In this document: positions 24,241 through 36,198 of the stretch, piece by piece
How positions within the stretch are numbered: the stretch's first letter is position 1
Layout: every line of letters starts with the position of its first letter
DNA from: Bombardia bombarda
Lineage: Eukaryota > Ascomycota > Sordariomycetes > Sordariales > Lasiosphaeriaceae
Direction: 5' to 3'
DNA: 64,000 nucleotides
Assembly: GCA_030512295.1 (NCBI GenBank)
Contig: JAULSR010000014.1
Location: forward strand, 179,000 to 242,999
Program-made: the position numbers and the translations under genes
Notes under the pieces: model-generated
Databases searched by the model: none
Told to the model about the DNA's origin: nothing
The model's input: the letters and a program-made list of their open reading frames with translations, nothing else

Positions 24241-25235
24241 GCCTCTGTTAATATGGCCCCTTCTCGCTTGTCAGATGCAGTGCAGTGCTCGATATGCACA
24301 GGCCAATAAAAGAAGCGGCCCTCATGCATGTGGGTGTGCTTGGGAGTAAGGGTGGTAGCTGCCGATGGCGTTCAGGTTCGGGGCTTGAAAAGCTTGGAAC
24401 TTGCGCGGCAATATTAAAGCTGACAGGATGAGCCTCGATGCGAAATACGTTTTATCCTGACTTTTTTATCCTGACTTTTTTATCATGCTTTCTCGCGCTT
24501 CCATAACCATTACTATCTCTGGGGTCGGCGAGTAGCATTTCGGTATTTCAGGGCTCATAACAAATGCTGCGTGCTGCTACACCTCCACCGAGGTGTCAAA
24601 TGTTAAATGTCTACTTGCCAAGGCACCAATGTGGGCCACATACAAGGGGGCCCGGAGCCAAAAAAAAACAGGGCCAAACACGTTAGAAAAATCGACTTTT
24701 TATTGTACGGTAACCCCGCTTGATTTTTCCGCCTGGCCAGCCGCCCGCATGCCCACAACCTTCCTAACTTCCTGACGGGTTTTTATTCTTAGGTACTTTT
24801 GCTAAAGAAATCGGTGAAAGAGTACTTCCGAAATTAATTTCTAACTTGGTTCAGTGTTAGCGTTGTCAAACCCGGAAGGTGGGTCCCTGAACACACCCTT
24901 GTAAGTCATTGAGAATAACATTTGACACCCCGGTGGAGGTGTACTGTGGTAAGCATCCTGTGCTCGCCTCGGTAACGAATAGTAATGTTGCAACAGGCAA
25001 TTGAAGAGGACAATGCAGTGTAACCTCGCCATGTGGATAAGTGCCATGCAGTGCATCAGGGGCACGCACCATCTCTGCTGCGACGTGCAATCGTTCGTTT
25101 ATCAGATTGATTCAAGACACGGCGATGCTGATGATGCCATAGGCCGAGGTTTGTTGCTCGGTCATATTCTTTTTTTTTTTCTCTCGCATCCCTCTCTTTC
25201 TTCCCAAGCATACGCCTCCATACTTTTTCAATAGG

Positions 25236-25478
25236 TCAGATACTTATCCGCCTTCGCACGTAGGTACATGATTTACCAGGTCCACCAAAATCATCAGCAC
25301 TCCACATGTAGAGATGGCCCGCAGGAGGTTCGGCCCGGTAGAAGTCGCCCGCGTTGAAGAAGTAGGGCGAGATGCGCTTAGACTTAAGCTCGAAGCTGCC
25401 GAACTTAAGGACCCCGCCGTTGATCGAGGCTTTTAGGAACTCGGCCTTGTAGGGCGACAGCTGCTGCGTGGTGGACAT
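25236..25478 (-). pseudogene. URA5: N-terminal fragment of orotate phosphoribosyltransferase
   Basis: The minus strand from 25478 reads MSTTQQLSPYKAEFLKASIN, then VLKFGSFELKSKRISPYFFN and AGDFYRA. This is the N-terminal part of fungal OPRTase, the UMP-synthesis enzyme joining orotate and PRPP. Right after the Arg-Ala pair the expected LLRAIST continues only in the +1 frame, so one extra base has shifted the frame. Beyond about 12 further codons the similarity stops, and no PRPP-binding loop is present. No plausible intron explains the break. It is a truncated, frameshifted duplicate; a full URA5 gene is presumably elsewhere. Confidence 0.75.
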
Positions 25479-28400
25479 TGTATCGTCGTCGTCGTCGTCG
25501 TCGGTTTTAAGGCGCGGGGTTATTATGATTGAGGGGCCGATCGCAGGGTTAGCTGCGTGGATTTATTTCTAGTACTTGGAGTTATGAACGAAACAAGACT
25601 CAGACAACGACGGAAATCCCATTGGTTTTCTCTGAAAGTACCTACACTACAACACTACATAGCTCGACAGCCGAGATTGGCCGCGCCGCACTAATTCTTC
25701 ATTATCTCCGGAATGCAAACAGGGTCGTCTCATCACATACCCACCCCTGCCCATTCCTTACCCCACCACCAAGGCCAACGCGATGTGATTGACAAGCCCC
25801 TATCGTTTTGGCCGGTCCACAAACGAAGCCACAGCGACGAAAAAGCCCTTTACTTGCTATGCGAAGCATCACAGGTTCGGGCCAAGGTCAGCCAAAGCAA
25901 GAGCATAGTCAGTACCTAAAGCCCCATCCACCAATGTAAGATCCAGACAAATAAATGCAAGAAAGACTCTGTGCCGCGCGTGTGCCGCGCGTGTGCCCCG
26001 AGCCTAGGAGGGCTGAAGACAAACAACTCGTCTCTTGCTTCTTCCCTGGCAATGAATGTTGGCAGCGGTGTGGGCGGACGGATCGGCATCTCTCCTCGTG
26101 CTACGACAGCCTGGTGCATGCCGACATCACATACCGCCGAGGCGACGGGGGCCATTCCAAGAGTTACCCCGGATCAACACACACACACAAGTACCATGCC
26201 TCTTGTACATGCGGCTGTTCAAGAAGCGGGCACAATCCAATAATGTACATCCATAACCACAATCAGAAATGTCCGGCGTTAGCCATCACAGTACTGTAGC
26301 CGAGATATTACGATATTACCGGGCACCTGCCAGTTCCTCACAGCCGCCAAGTACACACTGCCTTACCTGCTTGGCCACCATTCACTGGCTTACACAGTCG
26401 AGCCGCAAAATAGATCTGCTTACAGATAAGTGAGCAAGCAAGCACCCTTCCAGAGTGCCACTTTCCCATCCCTTTTTGATGACTGCACCTCTAGCTGACG
26501 CAGGATAAAAGTTCCAAATCACCTCCCTTCCTGTGCCGACTCCCGCCACCACCACCACTCAATAAACTTTGTCAGAAGCTGCGCCTCTATCTCTTCTAGG
26601 TGGTACTCAAGCGGGAAAGGGCCAATTGGTGTGTGTACCTGTCGTTTGGAGCTAAATGTCTTCGAACCGCTGGCTGGGCAGTCAACTCCTGTGGCTGTCT
26701 GTCTGTCACTCGGGGATCTGCGGTCATCAGCGGCCATCGTATCGACAAGCCTCGCCGAGAGGCTGGCTTCTCTCCTGCCCCCCATATCTCCCATGCCATG
26801 CAAGGCTTGCCGCCGATACAGATATTTGATGTTGTTGTCTCACCACGCTGATTTAGCCTTGGCTGTACCAGCTTCCGGCCCCCTTCATCTGTTTACATCT
26901 CGATTCGATGGAAGTTTTACCGAGCTTTGTTTTAAGTAAGGGGTGAGGGGAAGTGGTAAGGCCACGCCACGCCACGCCATCGTACGCCAATGCTGAAGAT
27001 ACTTTAGGAGAAGCTCAGGAAACTCCGGGCCATCCACTTCCTAGGCGTAGGCGTTTTAGAACACTCTCTCCGGCCGACTAGTCATGACTTGATTCATACA
27101 GCAGAGGGGATACCTCACCCTAGAACAGCCGGACATTTCTCGGGCCAAGGTTGCCTGCGAATCACTTGGACACCGGTGATGGGTGCCGAGCGCGAGAAGG
27201 TGCATGACAATATCTGCGCAACCGCTAGTGCATCATGGTCGAGGGCACCAGCCTCCACAGGTTCCCAAGTGCATGTCGAACCTAGTTCTCCCATAGGATG
27301 TTTGGGATCCTTGGCCATGCACAAAATGACAATTCGGGTTCTCCACCCCCCCCCCCCCCCTTGGCACCCGAAGTCTGTCCAAGGGTGTGGATTATTAAAG
27401 GGGGTCTGTTGTTGATTTTATCCGTGGGAGCGCAGATGTATGGAGCTATGCTGATAGTAACTTGCAAGAGCAATGAAAACGCTGCGTTGGCAGATAAGCA
27501 ATATGGAGTCGGTGGTGTGTGAACTATGTGTCTCTCTCCGAACGGCCTCGAATTCTCGTGGAGGTCTCTTCTCTTATAATCCATCCATCCATCCATCGCA
27601 AGTTGAGTCATTTTCACACAACATGTCAACTTTTCTACGTCCAAAGGTTTCACGGTTTACTCAATTGTCATGTTTTATCATTTGAAAGAACATTCAGTCA
27701 CTTGTTCGTCTGCAACCTCGAGCATCTTCTTTCCCTTTTTATTCTTGGTCACACTGGCAGTTTTGTTGTCCAACGTTTCCCACACAACCAGTGGTTAGTG
27801 GTATGTATCCCTGTGATAGCATTTCATCATTTCTCCGCATGTGTGTCACATTGGTGGTTGAAATGCAAAAGCATATTCAGTACCACGAACACCCCGAGGT
27901 ACAACAAACTTCAAGATCTAGGTGGGTTTTGCATGTCCATTTGAAGGCAAACTTTACTGATGCGTTCGGACTGTGGGAACCATGGCTTTTTTTTTGTCCT
28001 GCCTCGATTTTGGGTCGTTCCTGCCTCAAGTTCAATTCACCTTTCCCCGGTTCCCCAGTTCCCCAGTTCCGCAGTTCCGCAGTTCCGGGGGGGGGGGGGG
28101 GGGGGGGGTAATGGCTGTTTCTGTGAATGGTTCACGATCCATACCCAGCGGAATTGAGGTATCTAAATCGCCCCGTTCTCGAAAGTCCCTTGCCTACTGC
28201 TTCACATGCTTCACATGCTTCACATGCTAATGTTTAGCCCTCCAGACGAAACGCCATGGGCCCACCTCTTGTCGACCTCGTGCCTTTCATCCGGTCGCGA
28301 TTTAGAGCCTTTAGTAGGGAAGGAGCAAACGGACTAGTCAATGGGTGAAGGAAGAACTAGTGAATGGGTGAAGGAAGACTAGTCAATGGGTGAAGGAAGG

Positions 28401-28676
28401 TGCGCAGGGCAACCTATATAAGGTGGCCGCATCGCTGCCAGAATACTTCTCCGACAACGCGAGCAAACTCAGCACCGGCTCCAGGGAGCTTGAGGAAAAG
28501 CCATCTCGGCCCCGAACTTCGATTTCTTCTCGCATTCTCGCATCTTTTCACCTTTGCCGTTCTGTGCGCGCGTTTTCGTGCTCCTTCCAACCTACCTTAC
28601 CGACCTACGCGACCCCCGTCTAGACCCAGAAAACCCAGCGCGATTTCATCGGCGCTCTTGCCGTCTCGCAAGAAAG
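25479..28676. other. 3.2-kb region without a supported gene
   Basis: Many short open frames but no recognisable product or exon chain. It includes a C15 run ending at 27360, a run of 22 G (28087-28108) and a roughly 25-bp threefold repeat around 28335-28397 (AGTCAATGGGTGAAGGAAG core) just upstream of the next gene. Confidence 0.4.
28087..28108. repeat. Homopolymer of 22 G
   Basis: Uninterrupted G run preceded by a CCCCAGTTCC/CGCAGTTCC repeat; the same length as the C run at 11695-11716. Confidence 0.85.
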
Positions 28677-30628
28677 ATGTTTCGCGACTACCCATCTCTC
28701 CTCGCTCGTGGCTCAGATTCCTACGACTCAGATCATAACTCACCAGGAGAGCCCGCCGGTATGTCTTGTTCCCTTCCCTCGTGTGTGCGAACTCTGCCCT
28801 CGCCCTTCCCAATGGATTATCATTTGCTGTTTTACCTCTTTCATAACCGATCCGTTCCATTCCCTTCGCCCTAAGGCTGGCTGGCCTTGACCATCAAGGC
28901 GCCCTCAGTCCACAAAGCCAAATGGATGCTGCTGCTTCATCTCGATTACCTTGCTTACCAAACATCCCATCTACAGCTTCGGAGCCGAACACGCAGCCAA
29001 CCTATACGACTGTCGGTTCCATCTACAACCCCTATGCGACAAATTCGATCCAGCCACCAACCCGCCGTCCCAGAACGCGTCGGCCCCCGCACTCCCAACC
29101 GCTCTCCGGCGAGTCTGCCTTTGGCTTTCCCATCTCCCTGTTATCAGCTCTGCCCCTGAATGAGAGGGTGTCAAGCTCGCCGCCCACGACAGCAAATAGC
29201 CTACGACAGTATTGTCCGCTCCAGCAGAACTACGACCGAGCGGTGAACCCCGAAATTGACCAGGAGAGAGCTATCTTCGAGCGCTTTCGGATGTCAGTTC
29301 CTAGCATAAGGTCGGGCAACCTGCCGGCGCCCCCGGCGCCCCCGGCGCCCCCGGCTGTGGGCTTGGGAATTACTTTGGGTGACATGCCGGCCGACGCAAA
29401 CAACGGTGACAACGACAGTGTTACCCCCGATGAGATGGCGACCTTGGCGAACTTGCCAATCAAGACAATATCCAGTCTTGCCTCCTTCCCTAATCCGAAT
29501 CAAAAAGCGGCTCGGGCAACTCTTGCCAGAGCTCGCGCTTTCACACCCGGTCTTGGCCGTCCCGACACGCCCTCTTCTGTCTCGTACATGTCCTCGGACA
29601 AGGGCAGAGACAGATTTCCCAGTACCTTCAGCAGAGCAGCGTCAACTTCAAATGGAACACCGCAGCCTCTGACTGCAGGTCCACCGGGCCAGCGTCAGTT
29701 CAAGCCGTCCACATTTGAGGCTGCCATCAGAACATTGGGTTTAGCGGAAGAGGAGAAAGGGCCTTATGGTCAGTCTCGTGGGAGCGGATCCAAGCCGATA
29801 CCGGCCTGTATTCCTTTGTACCCCCCCACCAGTACCAACCAGCATCTGCCAACCAGGAACGACGAATTGACCGGAAGTAACAAGCAGCTGTCTATGAAGG
29901 ACAGAATGTCTCTACTTAAGAAGACCATTTTCGGCACCAAAAGCCCTCCTAAAGCCACGTCCTCCAACGCGGCAGCATCGATCAAGGCAGCATCCGTGAC
30001 CAACTCCCAGGAAGATATGGAGCTAAGGCCCCTGACCTATGATACTCTGCCTGAAGAGAGAGTCAGGAGATACTACTGGCGTGGGCTCCCGTCTGACTTC
30101 GGGCGTCACAAGCTCGAAGCTGAAGATCAGACCAGCATGTTTCCTCGTCGTCAAGAGAAAGCATCTGGGAAGCAAAGTCCCGATCTCGTCGCAGAGAGAA
30201 AATCCAAGATCAATCGCAATTTCTACGCCGGCACAGAGGGTCTGGGCAAGGACATTCACAGAGTTCTCCGTGATCACAACCTTGAGAAGGACGGGAAGGC
30301 TGGTGTTATTGGCCAGGAGCGTCATCTTACCCCGACGGGGGATGATGGCAAGTTCCAGCCGCCATACATGAGCATTGAGGAGGCCAGCAAGATAGAGAAT
30401 CGAGACCATGCCGAGCCCTTGCTTAGCATGGCCTTTGCTACACTGCTAAGCTACAAGGTGGACAACAAATCTGGCCAAAAGGCCTGGCGCAGCGGTTTCA
30501 CGGAACCCGATCCTGCTTGGATAGACAAATCGAAGAAGGGCAACCGCAGCTTCTTTGGTAATGGTAAGAAAAAAAGGATTCACGTCAGGAAGAGGAAGCT
30601 TTTCAAGAAGGTGAGGCGCGGATACTGA
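28677..30628 (+). CDS. Unrecognised basic, low-complexity protein
   Basis: Proposed exons 28677-28758 and 28977-30628 (donor GTATGT, acceptor CTACAG) give 577 residues starting MFRDYPSLLARGSDSYDSDH. Phase is exact with this acceptor; AAG at 28898 is a weaker in-phase alternative. The N-terminal 350 residues are Ser/Pro/Thr-rich and probably disordered, with an APPAPPAP run. The C-terminal 200 residues look folded: RRYYWRGLPSDFGRHKLEAE, INRNFYAGTEGLGKDIHRVL, then MSIEEASKIENRDHAEPLLS. The protein ends in a very basic tail (GNGKKKRIHVRKRKLFKKVR), suggesting nuclear or nucleic-acid association. I do not recognise the family; function is unknown. Codon texture and the long frame support a real gene. 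Confidence 0.65.
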
Positions 30629-31938
30629 CAAAAATGTGGATTTCTTGTTTGTTTCGGACCACAGCGCCACCTGGGAAGCTGGGATTATTATCTCATTTCA
30701 TAAGGGCGGAATAAGCATGGGGCAGGACCGTCTGGTATTTATTATACGGAAAGGGTAACAGAGGACCGAGGCGGAGAAGCTTTCACGTGGCCGTTCAAGT
30801 TGGACTGATAGTAATGATGGATTTGATGGATCATGGCTTGGTCAAACTGCTTTGGAGACGCAGCACCTTTCCGACGATGGGTCGATTTTGGTTTGAGAAA
30901 CCTACCAACCAGCCTTCCACGGCTACTTTGTACACCGCCTATCGATAGCTTTGTTTTGCCACTCGTCTGACATTTTACAGCTAGTCTTTCTTTCTGCGTG
31001 TGTTTTTCTGCGTGTGTTTTATATACGTGGATGGCGATCTTTCCACTTGGGACGTTTGTTCGCGCGAGGAAGAAAAAACATGACAGTCACAGATAGGTTA
31101 CGATAGGACTGGTCAGCAGTGTATTGCCAGTTCTTAATTTCGGATTCTTTAAAGTCTTATGAACTGTGTCTTATGAACTGTGTTGACGATGCCGACATTG
31201 CTTTCGTTCTCAGGGAAAACCTTTTGTTCACAGGAAGAATGCATGTGTTGGTGTTGGCTGGCCCCGTTTTGGGCCTAGTTGAGCCCCCGTTTTCTGACCC
31301 GCGGAACATGTATCGGAAGTACCTGCACGAGGGGGCTACAGGTATCCCGCACAGTACTGTGAACTCAGGGACAACACCGAGATGCGCCCGCGCCCTGGCT
31401 CTCTCCCATGAAGGTGACCAAGAGCCTGGATAACGAGCAAGCGCTCCTGCAACGGGCTCACAGAGGCATTTAAACGACACCTCTTTTCGCCTAGCTCTTT
31501 GCAAGGAGTTCTTATTCAGCCCCCTACATCCTTTGATCCCGTGAAACTTTGAGAGTTCCGTTCCCTAAACACATCATGACGGCTGGTCATAACTACAAAG
31601 CAAGTCAGATATACTAGAGGCTTTGGCCGAATTTGAGAAAGTCTGTTACGCAACGATAACTCACTAGCGAACCGCTCGATACTTGGAAGAACAGTTTGTT
31701 AGAGGGCCGGCCGGCTTGACGTTAGGCGAACTGTTGTAGGCGATCCATGATGAAGTACGAGTAGTGTCGCAAGCAGGGACGCACAACATCCGGACTTTGC
31801 TGTAGAGGACACGCGCATCGCAAAATGACGCCAAGATTTTGAACGATATTCGCATTATTCTATCTGCTCTCACCGGCTTCAACTCCACGGCTTCAACCAC
31901 TATCGGGGCTCCCCTCCTCTCTTTACCGACCGGGCTTC

Positions 31939-32022
31939 TAATGCCAGGCTTAATGCCAGGCTTAATGCCAGGCTTAATGCCAGGCTTAATGCCAGGCTTA
32001 ATGCCAGGCTTAATGCCAGGCT
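31939..32022. repeat. 12-bp minisatellite TAATGCCAGGCT, 7 copies
   Basis: Seven essentially perfect head-to-tail copies. Confidence 0.95.
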
Positions 32023-32418
32023 CATCATCGTCTGCATTGCCGGAAGTGTATATGACAGGCAGTGGATATGTTTCAAGCTACATTTGAGCTGTTAGCAACC
32101 GACATCGCTGCATATCTTAATAGCACTAGTCTTGCAATGTCTGTCCGCAATGGCGGCTCTGAAGAGCATGAAGCATGCATGCATGGAGTAGGGGTTGCGG
32201 AAACGTAGTCGACCGGAACGACTGTATGTCTTTTCTAGTCTAGGAATTCAGTCTAACAGCAGAATATATGCATGCACCACATGTGGCTTACACAGTATAC
32301 CTACGGCGTCAACAAGTACCTTGCGGTGAAGTGACTGCGTGAGATAAAGAACGTGAGTTAATTTTCGGCATACAAAATCGCCCATTTCGCGACCTCAGGC
32401 ACCCGGCCGGCGGTGGTT

Positions 32419-32574
32419 CGTCTTGCGGCTCGTCTTGCGGCTCGTCTTGCGGCTCGTCTTGCGGCTCGTCTTGCGGCTCGTCTTGCGGCTCGTCTTGCGG
32501 CTCGTCTTGCGGCTCGTCTTGCGGCTCGTCTTGCGGCTCGTCTTGCGGCTCGTCTTGCGGCTCGTCTTGCGGCT
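32419..32574. repeat. 12-bp minisatellite CGTCTTGCGGCT, 13 copies
   Basis: Thirteen perfect copies; open frames through it (AARL, RLVL) are artefacts of the period. Confidence 0.95.
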
Positions 32575-33454
32575 CGTCTACCAGCTTATCTTCTGGCTCG
32601 TGGTTCTGTTGAGAGAAAAAAATCGGGCTTCAGTACGATATTTTAGAAGCCAATTATAACTCATAGTGCCTTCTTCCTTAGCTAGAACTGAAAACTAGCA
32701 GCCTTTTCGAAATTGGCTACTGGCAAAGGTAATTGTAGATCGACCAGCCGCTTTACAGAGGGTTGATCTTCTCTTAATAAACCTATATAGCCTCTTGTTT
32801 TTGCCCAGACTTGAAGAGTAAAAGTATAGCTCTTCGTAAGATGAAAACCATGAGATGAAAACCATGAGATGAAAACCATGAGGAGGAAGGCTATTAAAAT
32901 CCATAATGATAGTTGCAAGTTGTAAGTTGTTAAGTGGTGAGTCATATAGAGTAATAGGTGGGCAATCGCAAATTTGATTTGGTCCTACTTCCTACTTCCT
33001 GGCCTTCGCCCGAACAATGTGGGAACAATGTGGGCCACTCTTCTTCCATCTCTCTTCGGCGTCGATATGTCATGCTCTGATCGCCTCGTCTTGGGCGGCC
33101 TCTCTTTGCAGTTTTTGTTTGCGCAGACCTCGATCGCCCCCCCCCTTGCAGCTCTGCCGCAACGTCGGCCGTCTGTTTCCTTTCTCTTTCTGCAATCCTA
33201 GTTGCTGCGGCGGAATGGATTAGAAACAGCTCTGACTCTTTCCCCTCCGGTTCCCCTGCTCATAGACGCCGCCTTTTTATCACATGACAGTGTCGCACCC
33301 TTTGCGACGACAGTCTTAGAGTTATGTGATTCTTTATTTGTATCAGCGGTATCGGATGCATTATGGGAAGAGAGAACAAAGTGTCGAGTGTTAAACCTCG
33401 ACCCGTTTCGGAGGCTGTTCGTCCTCGACTGCATCGGAGCAGCGACTGCTTTGT

Positions 33455-33560
33455 GTGCTTCATGTGCTCGGTGTGCTCGGTGTGCTCGGTGTGCTGTGTG
33501 TGCTCGGTGTGCTCGGTGTGCTGTGTGTGCTCGGTGTGCTCGGTGTGCTCGGTGTGCTGT
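33455..33560. repeat. GTGCTCGGT / GTGCTGTGT minisatellite
   Basis: A 9-bp unit alternating between two variants, giving a higher-order pattern (about 11 units), followed by related CCGTGTGCC repeats up to about 33670. Confidence 0.85.
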
Positions 33561-33751
33561 GTGTGCCCTTGTACCCGTGTGCCCGTGTGCCCGTGCCGAT
33601 GTCCCCTGTAGGCCCGTGTGCTCGGTGTGCCCCGTGTGCCCCATATGCTCCGTGAGCTCCGTCCATATGCTCCGTGTGTCATATATTCTATTAATGACTC
33701 ACGCCTCCCCGTGAACGATGAACAATTTCGCTTTGCCTCTTGTCTGCCTAA

Positions 33752-34189
33752 CGGCGACCAATAGAGCGGCGGGTAGTCTACCCGCCGCTACCCGTCGCTA
33801 CCCGCCGCTACCCGCCGCTCTGTTGCGGGCCTCTCGCTGACATAAGCTCCGCTACCCCTCCTTTTGATAAGTCCCAACCAATCTTTGACCAAGACGAATC
33901 TCCCGGAATAGCATCAGACGAGGAAATAGACGGGCAAGGCGAGCATAGCTGCGATGCCTTCCGAGTCGACAGCTGCCGCGAAGCAATCAATCGAGCGAAC
34001 CGGGCTCTATCTCGTGAAAGATCAAGAGAGACAGGAGATCCTAGGCAAGGCGAAAAATGCGACGAAAGGGGGAGGCACAATTTGCCGATTTTTTTAAACG
34101 CGGGATATCGCACTAGAACGCCAGAGGGATTGGACTTCGTTGTTCACAATACTTTGGGAGACCCGGTGGGTTTGGACCTATCGCTTTGA
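33752..34189 (+). pseudogene. Methionine-less ORF remnant
   Basis: A 145-codon frame runs from just after a stop (33749-33751) to TGA at 34187. It has coding-like composition (e.g. FDQDESPGIASDEEIDGQGE, RTRTPEGLDFVVHNTLGDPV) but no ATG anywhere, and its 5' end runs into a CTACCCGCCG tandem repeat (about 33778-33818). A second coding-like frame follows at 34186-34419 (YTLQVQFWMPGSSVVYYQG). These probably are the remains of one broken gene, or internal exons whose 5' part is lost; no family is assigned. Confidence 0.3.
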
Positions 34190-34634
34190 AGATATCATAC
34201 GATCTATTATCCCCCCTGCCTCGCTGGGGATACCTTCGACTTTTTACCGACCGACTTTCTTCCGAATACGCATGGTTTTTCCATATTCGCGATTCTAGTA
34301 AGGAAGAAGAAGAAGCCATATATACTCTCCAAGTACAATTCTGGATGCCTGGATCTAGTGTTGTGTATTATCAAGGCCGTTGCCTGAAGGGCGCAATTTT
34401 AGGTAGAGTAGCCCCCTGAGGAAGCCAAGGCGAAATATCGATATCTTGTGCGTAGAACTGGTCGGTTGTGCGGGTTATTGACCCATCCATTATATGCCTT
34501 GCGAAGTTCGATGTTTGTGTGGTTGCTGCACCGGTCTCTGAGTGTTGGTTATCAGGATAGTAGATAGTACATAACTCGAAGCGCGCCCAAATGCGAATAT
34601 GTACTGTCTGCTGAAGTATGCTGGCCAGTCATGT

Positions 34635-35108
34635 CTATAGCTGTCGGGTCCGCAAGCTCCAAAACTCCTGCACCTGCGGTAGCGCCGTGTGCAGGAAGCC
34701 CTGGGCAATTGCTGGGTATAGAATTTGCCCATCAGTGATGCTGTTGACCTCATGTGAAGTGCCAAGTGGTGAGAGGTTGTTGTCTACCCCGATAGTCCCG
34801 GCTGTGTCGCAGTGTTCAGGTGGGTTATCGACACGACTTGAGCTCGGAGATGTTGTACTAGACTCGGTGATCGTGTGGATATTGAGAGAATTCTTCGGTT
34901 GGTTGGTGTGAGGTTTCCGGAGCGCTTCTTCTGGCCTCGCCTTTTTCGGCGATCTCGAACTATCCAGATCACTAAGGCGACGTTTACGAACTCCGGACGT
35001 CTCTTGTGCCTTCTGGGACGCCTTTGCAGCTCTCGCCGACATGAATGCCTTCAGCGTCTCTGTCGATGTTCCCGTCGCCTCCGTTGCCGTCTTCGTTATC
35101 GTCCTCAT
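34635..35108 (-). CDS. Possible small nuclear protein, hypothetical
   Basis: A 157-codon frame starts MRTITKTATEATGTSTETLK and has the composition of a real protein: Ala/Lys-rich helix, a basic cluster around RKRRLSDLDSSRSPKKARPE resembling a nuclear signal, then a Ser/Thr/Asn-rich tail. No domain recognised and no neighbour gives context. It may be an exon of a larger broken gene. Confidence 0.35.
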   Translation of the reverse strand: MRTITKTATEATGTSTETLKAFMSARAAKASQKAQETSGVRKRRLSDLDSSRSPKKARPEEALRKPHTNQPKNSLNIHTITESSTTSPSSSRVDNPPEHCDTAGTIGVDNNLSPLGTSHEVNSITDGQILYPAIAQGFLHTALPQVQEFWSLRTRQL

Positions 35109-36198
35109 TCAGACGATCCTTTTAAAACTCACTTGCAGTGGTCTTGGTTTACTTGTAGAGAAGCGTTGAGCCATCTTGTTGATGCGATTGCATTGAATGA
35201 GGGCATTTTGAGGAGTTGGAGGCGGGGAAAGAACTCGCTGGGTGGCCACGTGCTTCGGCCCCCCCCGGCACGTATATTTATTTATCCATCCCCTTCGCCC
35301 CATTTATCCATCCTGGCCGCCACGAAGCATCGCGGATTTTCTTTCCCTGTTAAAATCAACATTTGGAGCATCAACCTCCTTCGCAACAAAGACGCTGTTT
35401 CTACTATATCATTTATTTGACAGAGGAGCTGGCTATGCGTAGCTGAGACAAATCGACTCTTTCATTGTTCTGAAATCGTAATAAGCCCAAGTGCTTTGGG
35501 TTCTTCCAACAGCACACAAGCCAGCGAAGGCTCATTGTTGGAAAAAGTATATTGGAAGATCTGGGGAAGAGTCCTCGTCACACCGAATTATTTAGGCGTG
35601 GCCAGACTCTCCCCACTAGTCACCGGAGTGTGTTGGAAAGTGACTGAAGCGCTGCTACATGGAGCAGGCCAGAGTCATCGGGGCGATGCCTACTCGTGCA
35701 CCTGCAACCGTCAGTCGTATTGGTGGGGCACACATCATCATACTATCCGACCTGTGGGAGGAGTTCCCGCCCGTCTTCCTCCTGTGCGCCCTGGCTGTGC
35801 CTGGCTTCGTTCCAGTGCTGGCCGGCGGGAGGGTCCGCGTCCGCATTGTAATCCTGGGCGTTCCAACCCGTCGGGACAGGGTCCGAGGCTCTCTCGACCA
35901 TTCGTTCCAATGGCAGGACGACAGTGAGGCTCGATACGGGAATGGTTCGTACTAATTGCCCTCTGCGCAGGGTCTATTGCAGGAAATGCCGATGGTGTAG
36001 ATGCGGGGGATGAAGGAGTGTATGGGTGAGTGTGAGGGCCATATCTACATGAGTACACACATCGATGCCAGCGGGTTTCCAACCCCAAGGAGATCCAACA
36101 AGGGCCTCGCGCGCACAATGTATACATGAGGATGTGTTGCTAGGTTATTTGGAATCAATGACCACGGATTGAGACTTACTCGGCATCTAGGCCAAGTC
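35109..36198. other. No supported gene
   Basis: Several overlapping open frames on both strands (35496-36127) but no recognisable product; GC-rich segments here keep all frames open. Confidence 0.35.

Larger units (their letters stand above)
23410..25235. other. Upstream region of the bZIP-like gene, repeat-rich
   Basis: No further gene seen. It contains the 16-bp and 14-bp repeats listed separately. Part of 23410-23610 may be coding if the upstream ATG is used. Confidence 0.4.
30629..33751. other. Repeat-studded intergenic region
   Basis: No supported gene. It contains 12-bp minisatellites at 31939-32022 and 32419-32574, a 14-bp GATGAAAACCATGA triplication near 32838-32880, and the GTGCTCGGT array. 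Confidence 0.4.

Noticed and set aside
32413..32659. Leucine/arginine repeat proteins
   Set aside because: Translation of the 12-bp array CGTCTTGCGGCT only.
33198..33714. Cysteine-rich or histidine/threonine-rich repeat ORFs on both strands
   Set aside because: Products of the GTGCTCGGT minisatellite; no conserved flanks. A CRISPR was also considered, but there are no spacers and the host is eukaryotic.
35496..36127. Overlapping ORFs on both strands
   Set aside because: Proline/arginine-rich random-looking text with no splice chain or family match.
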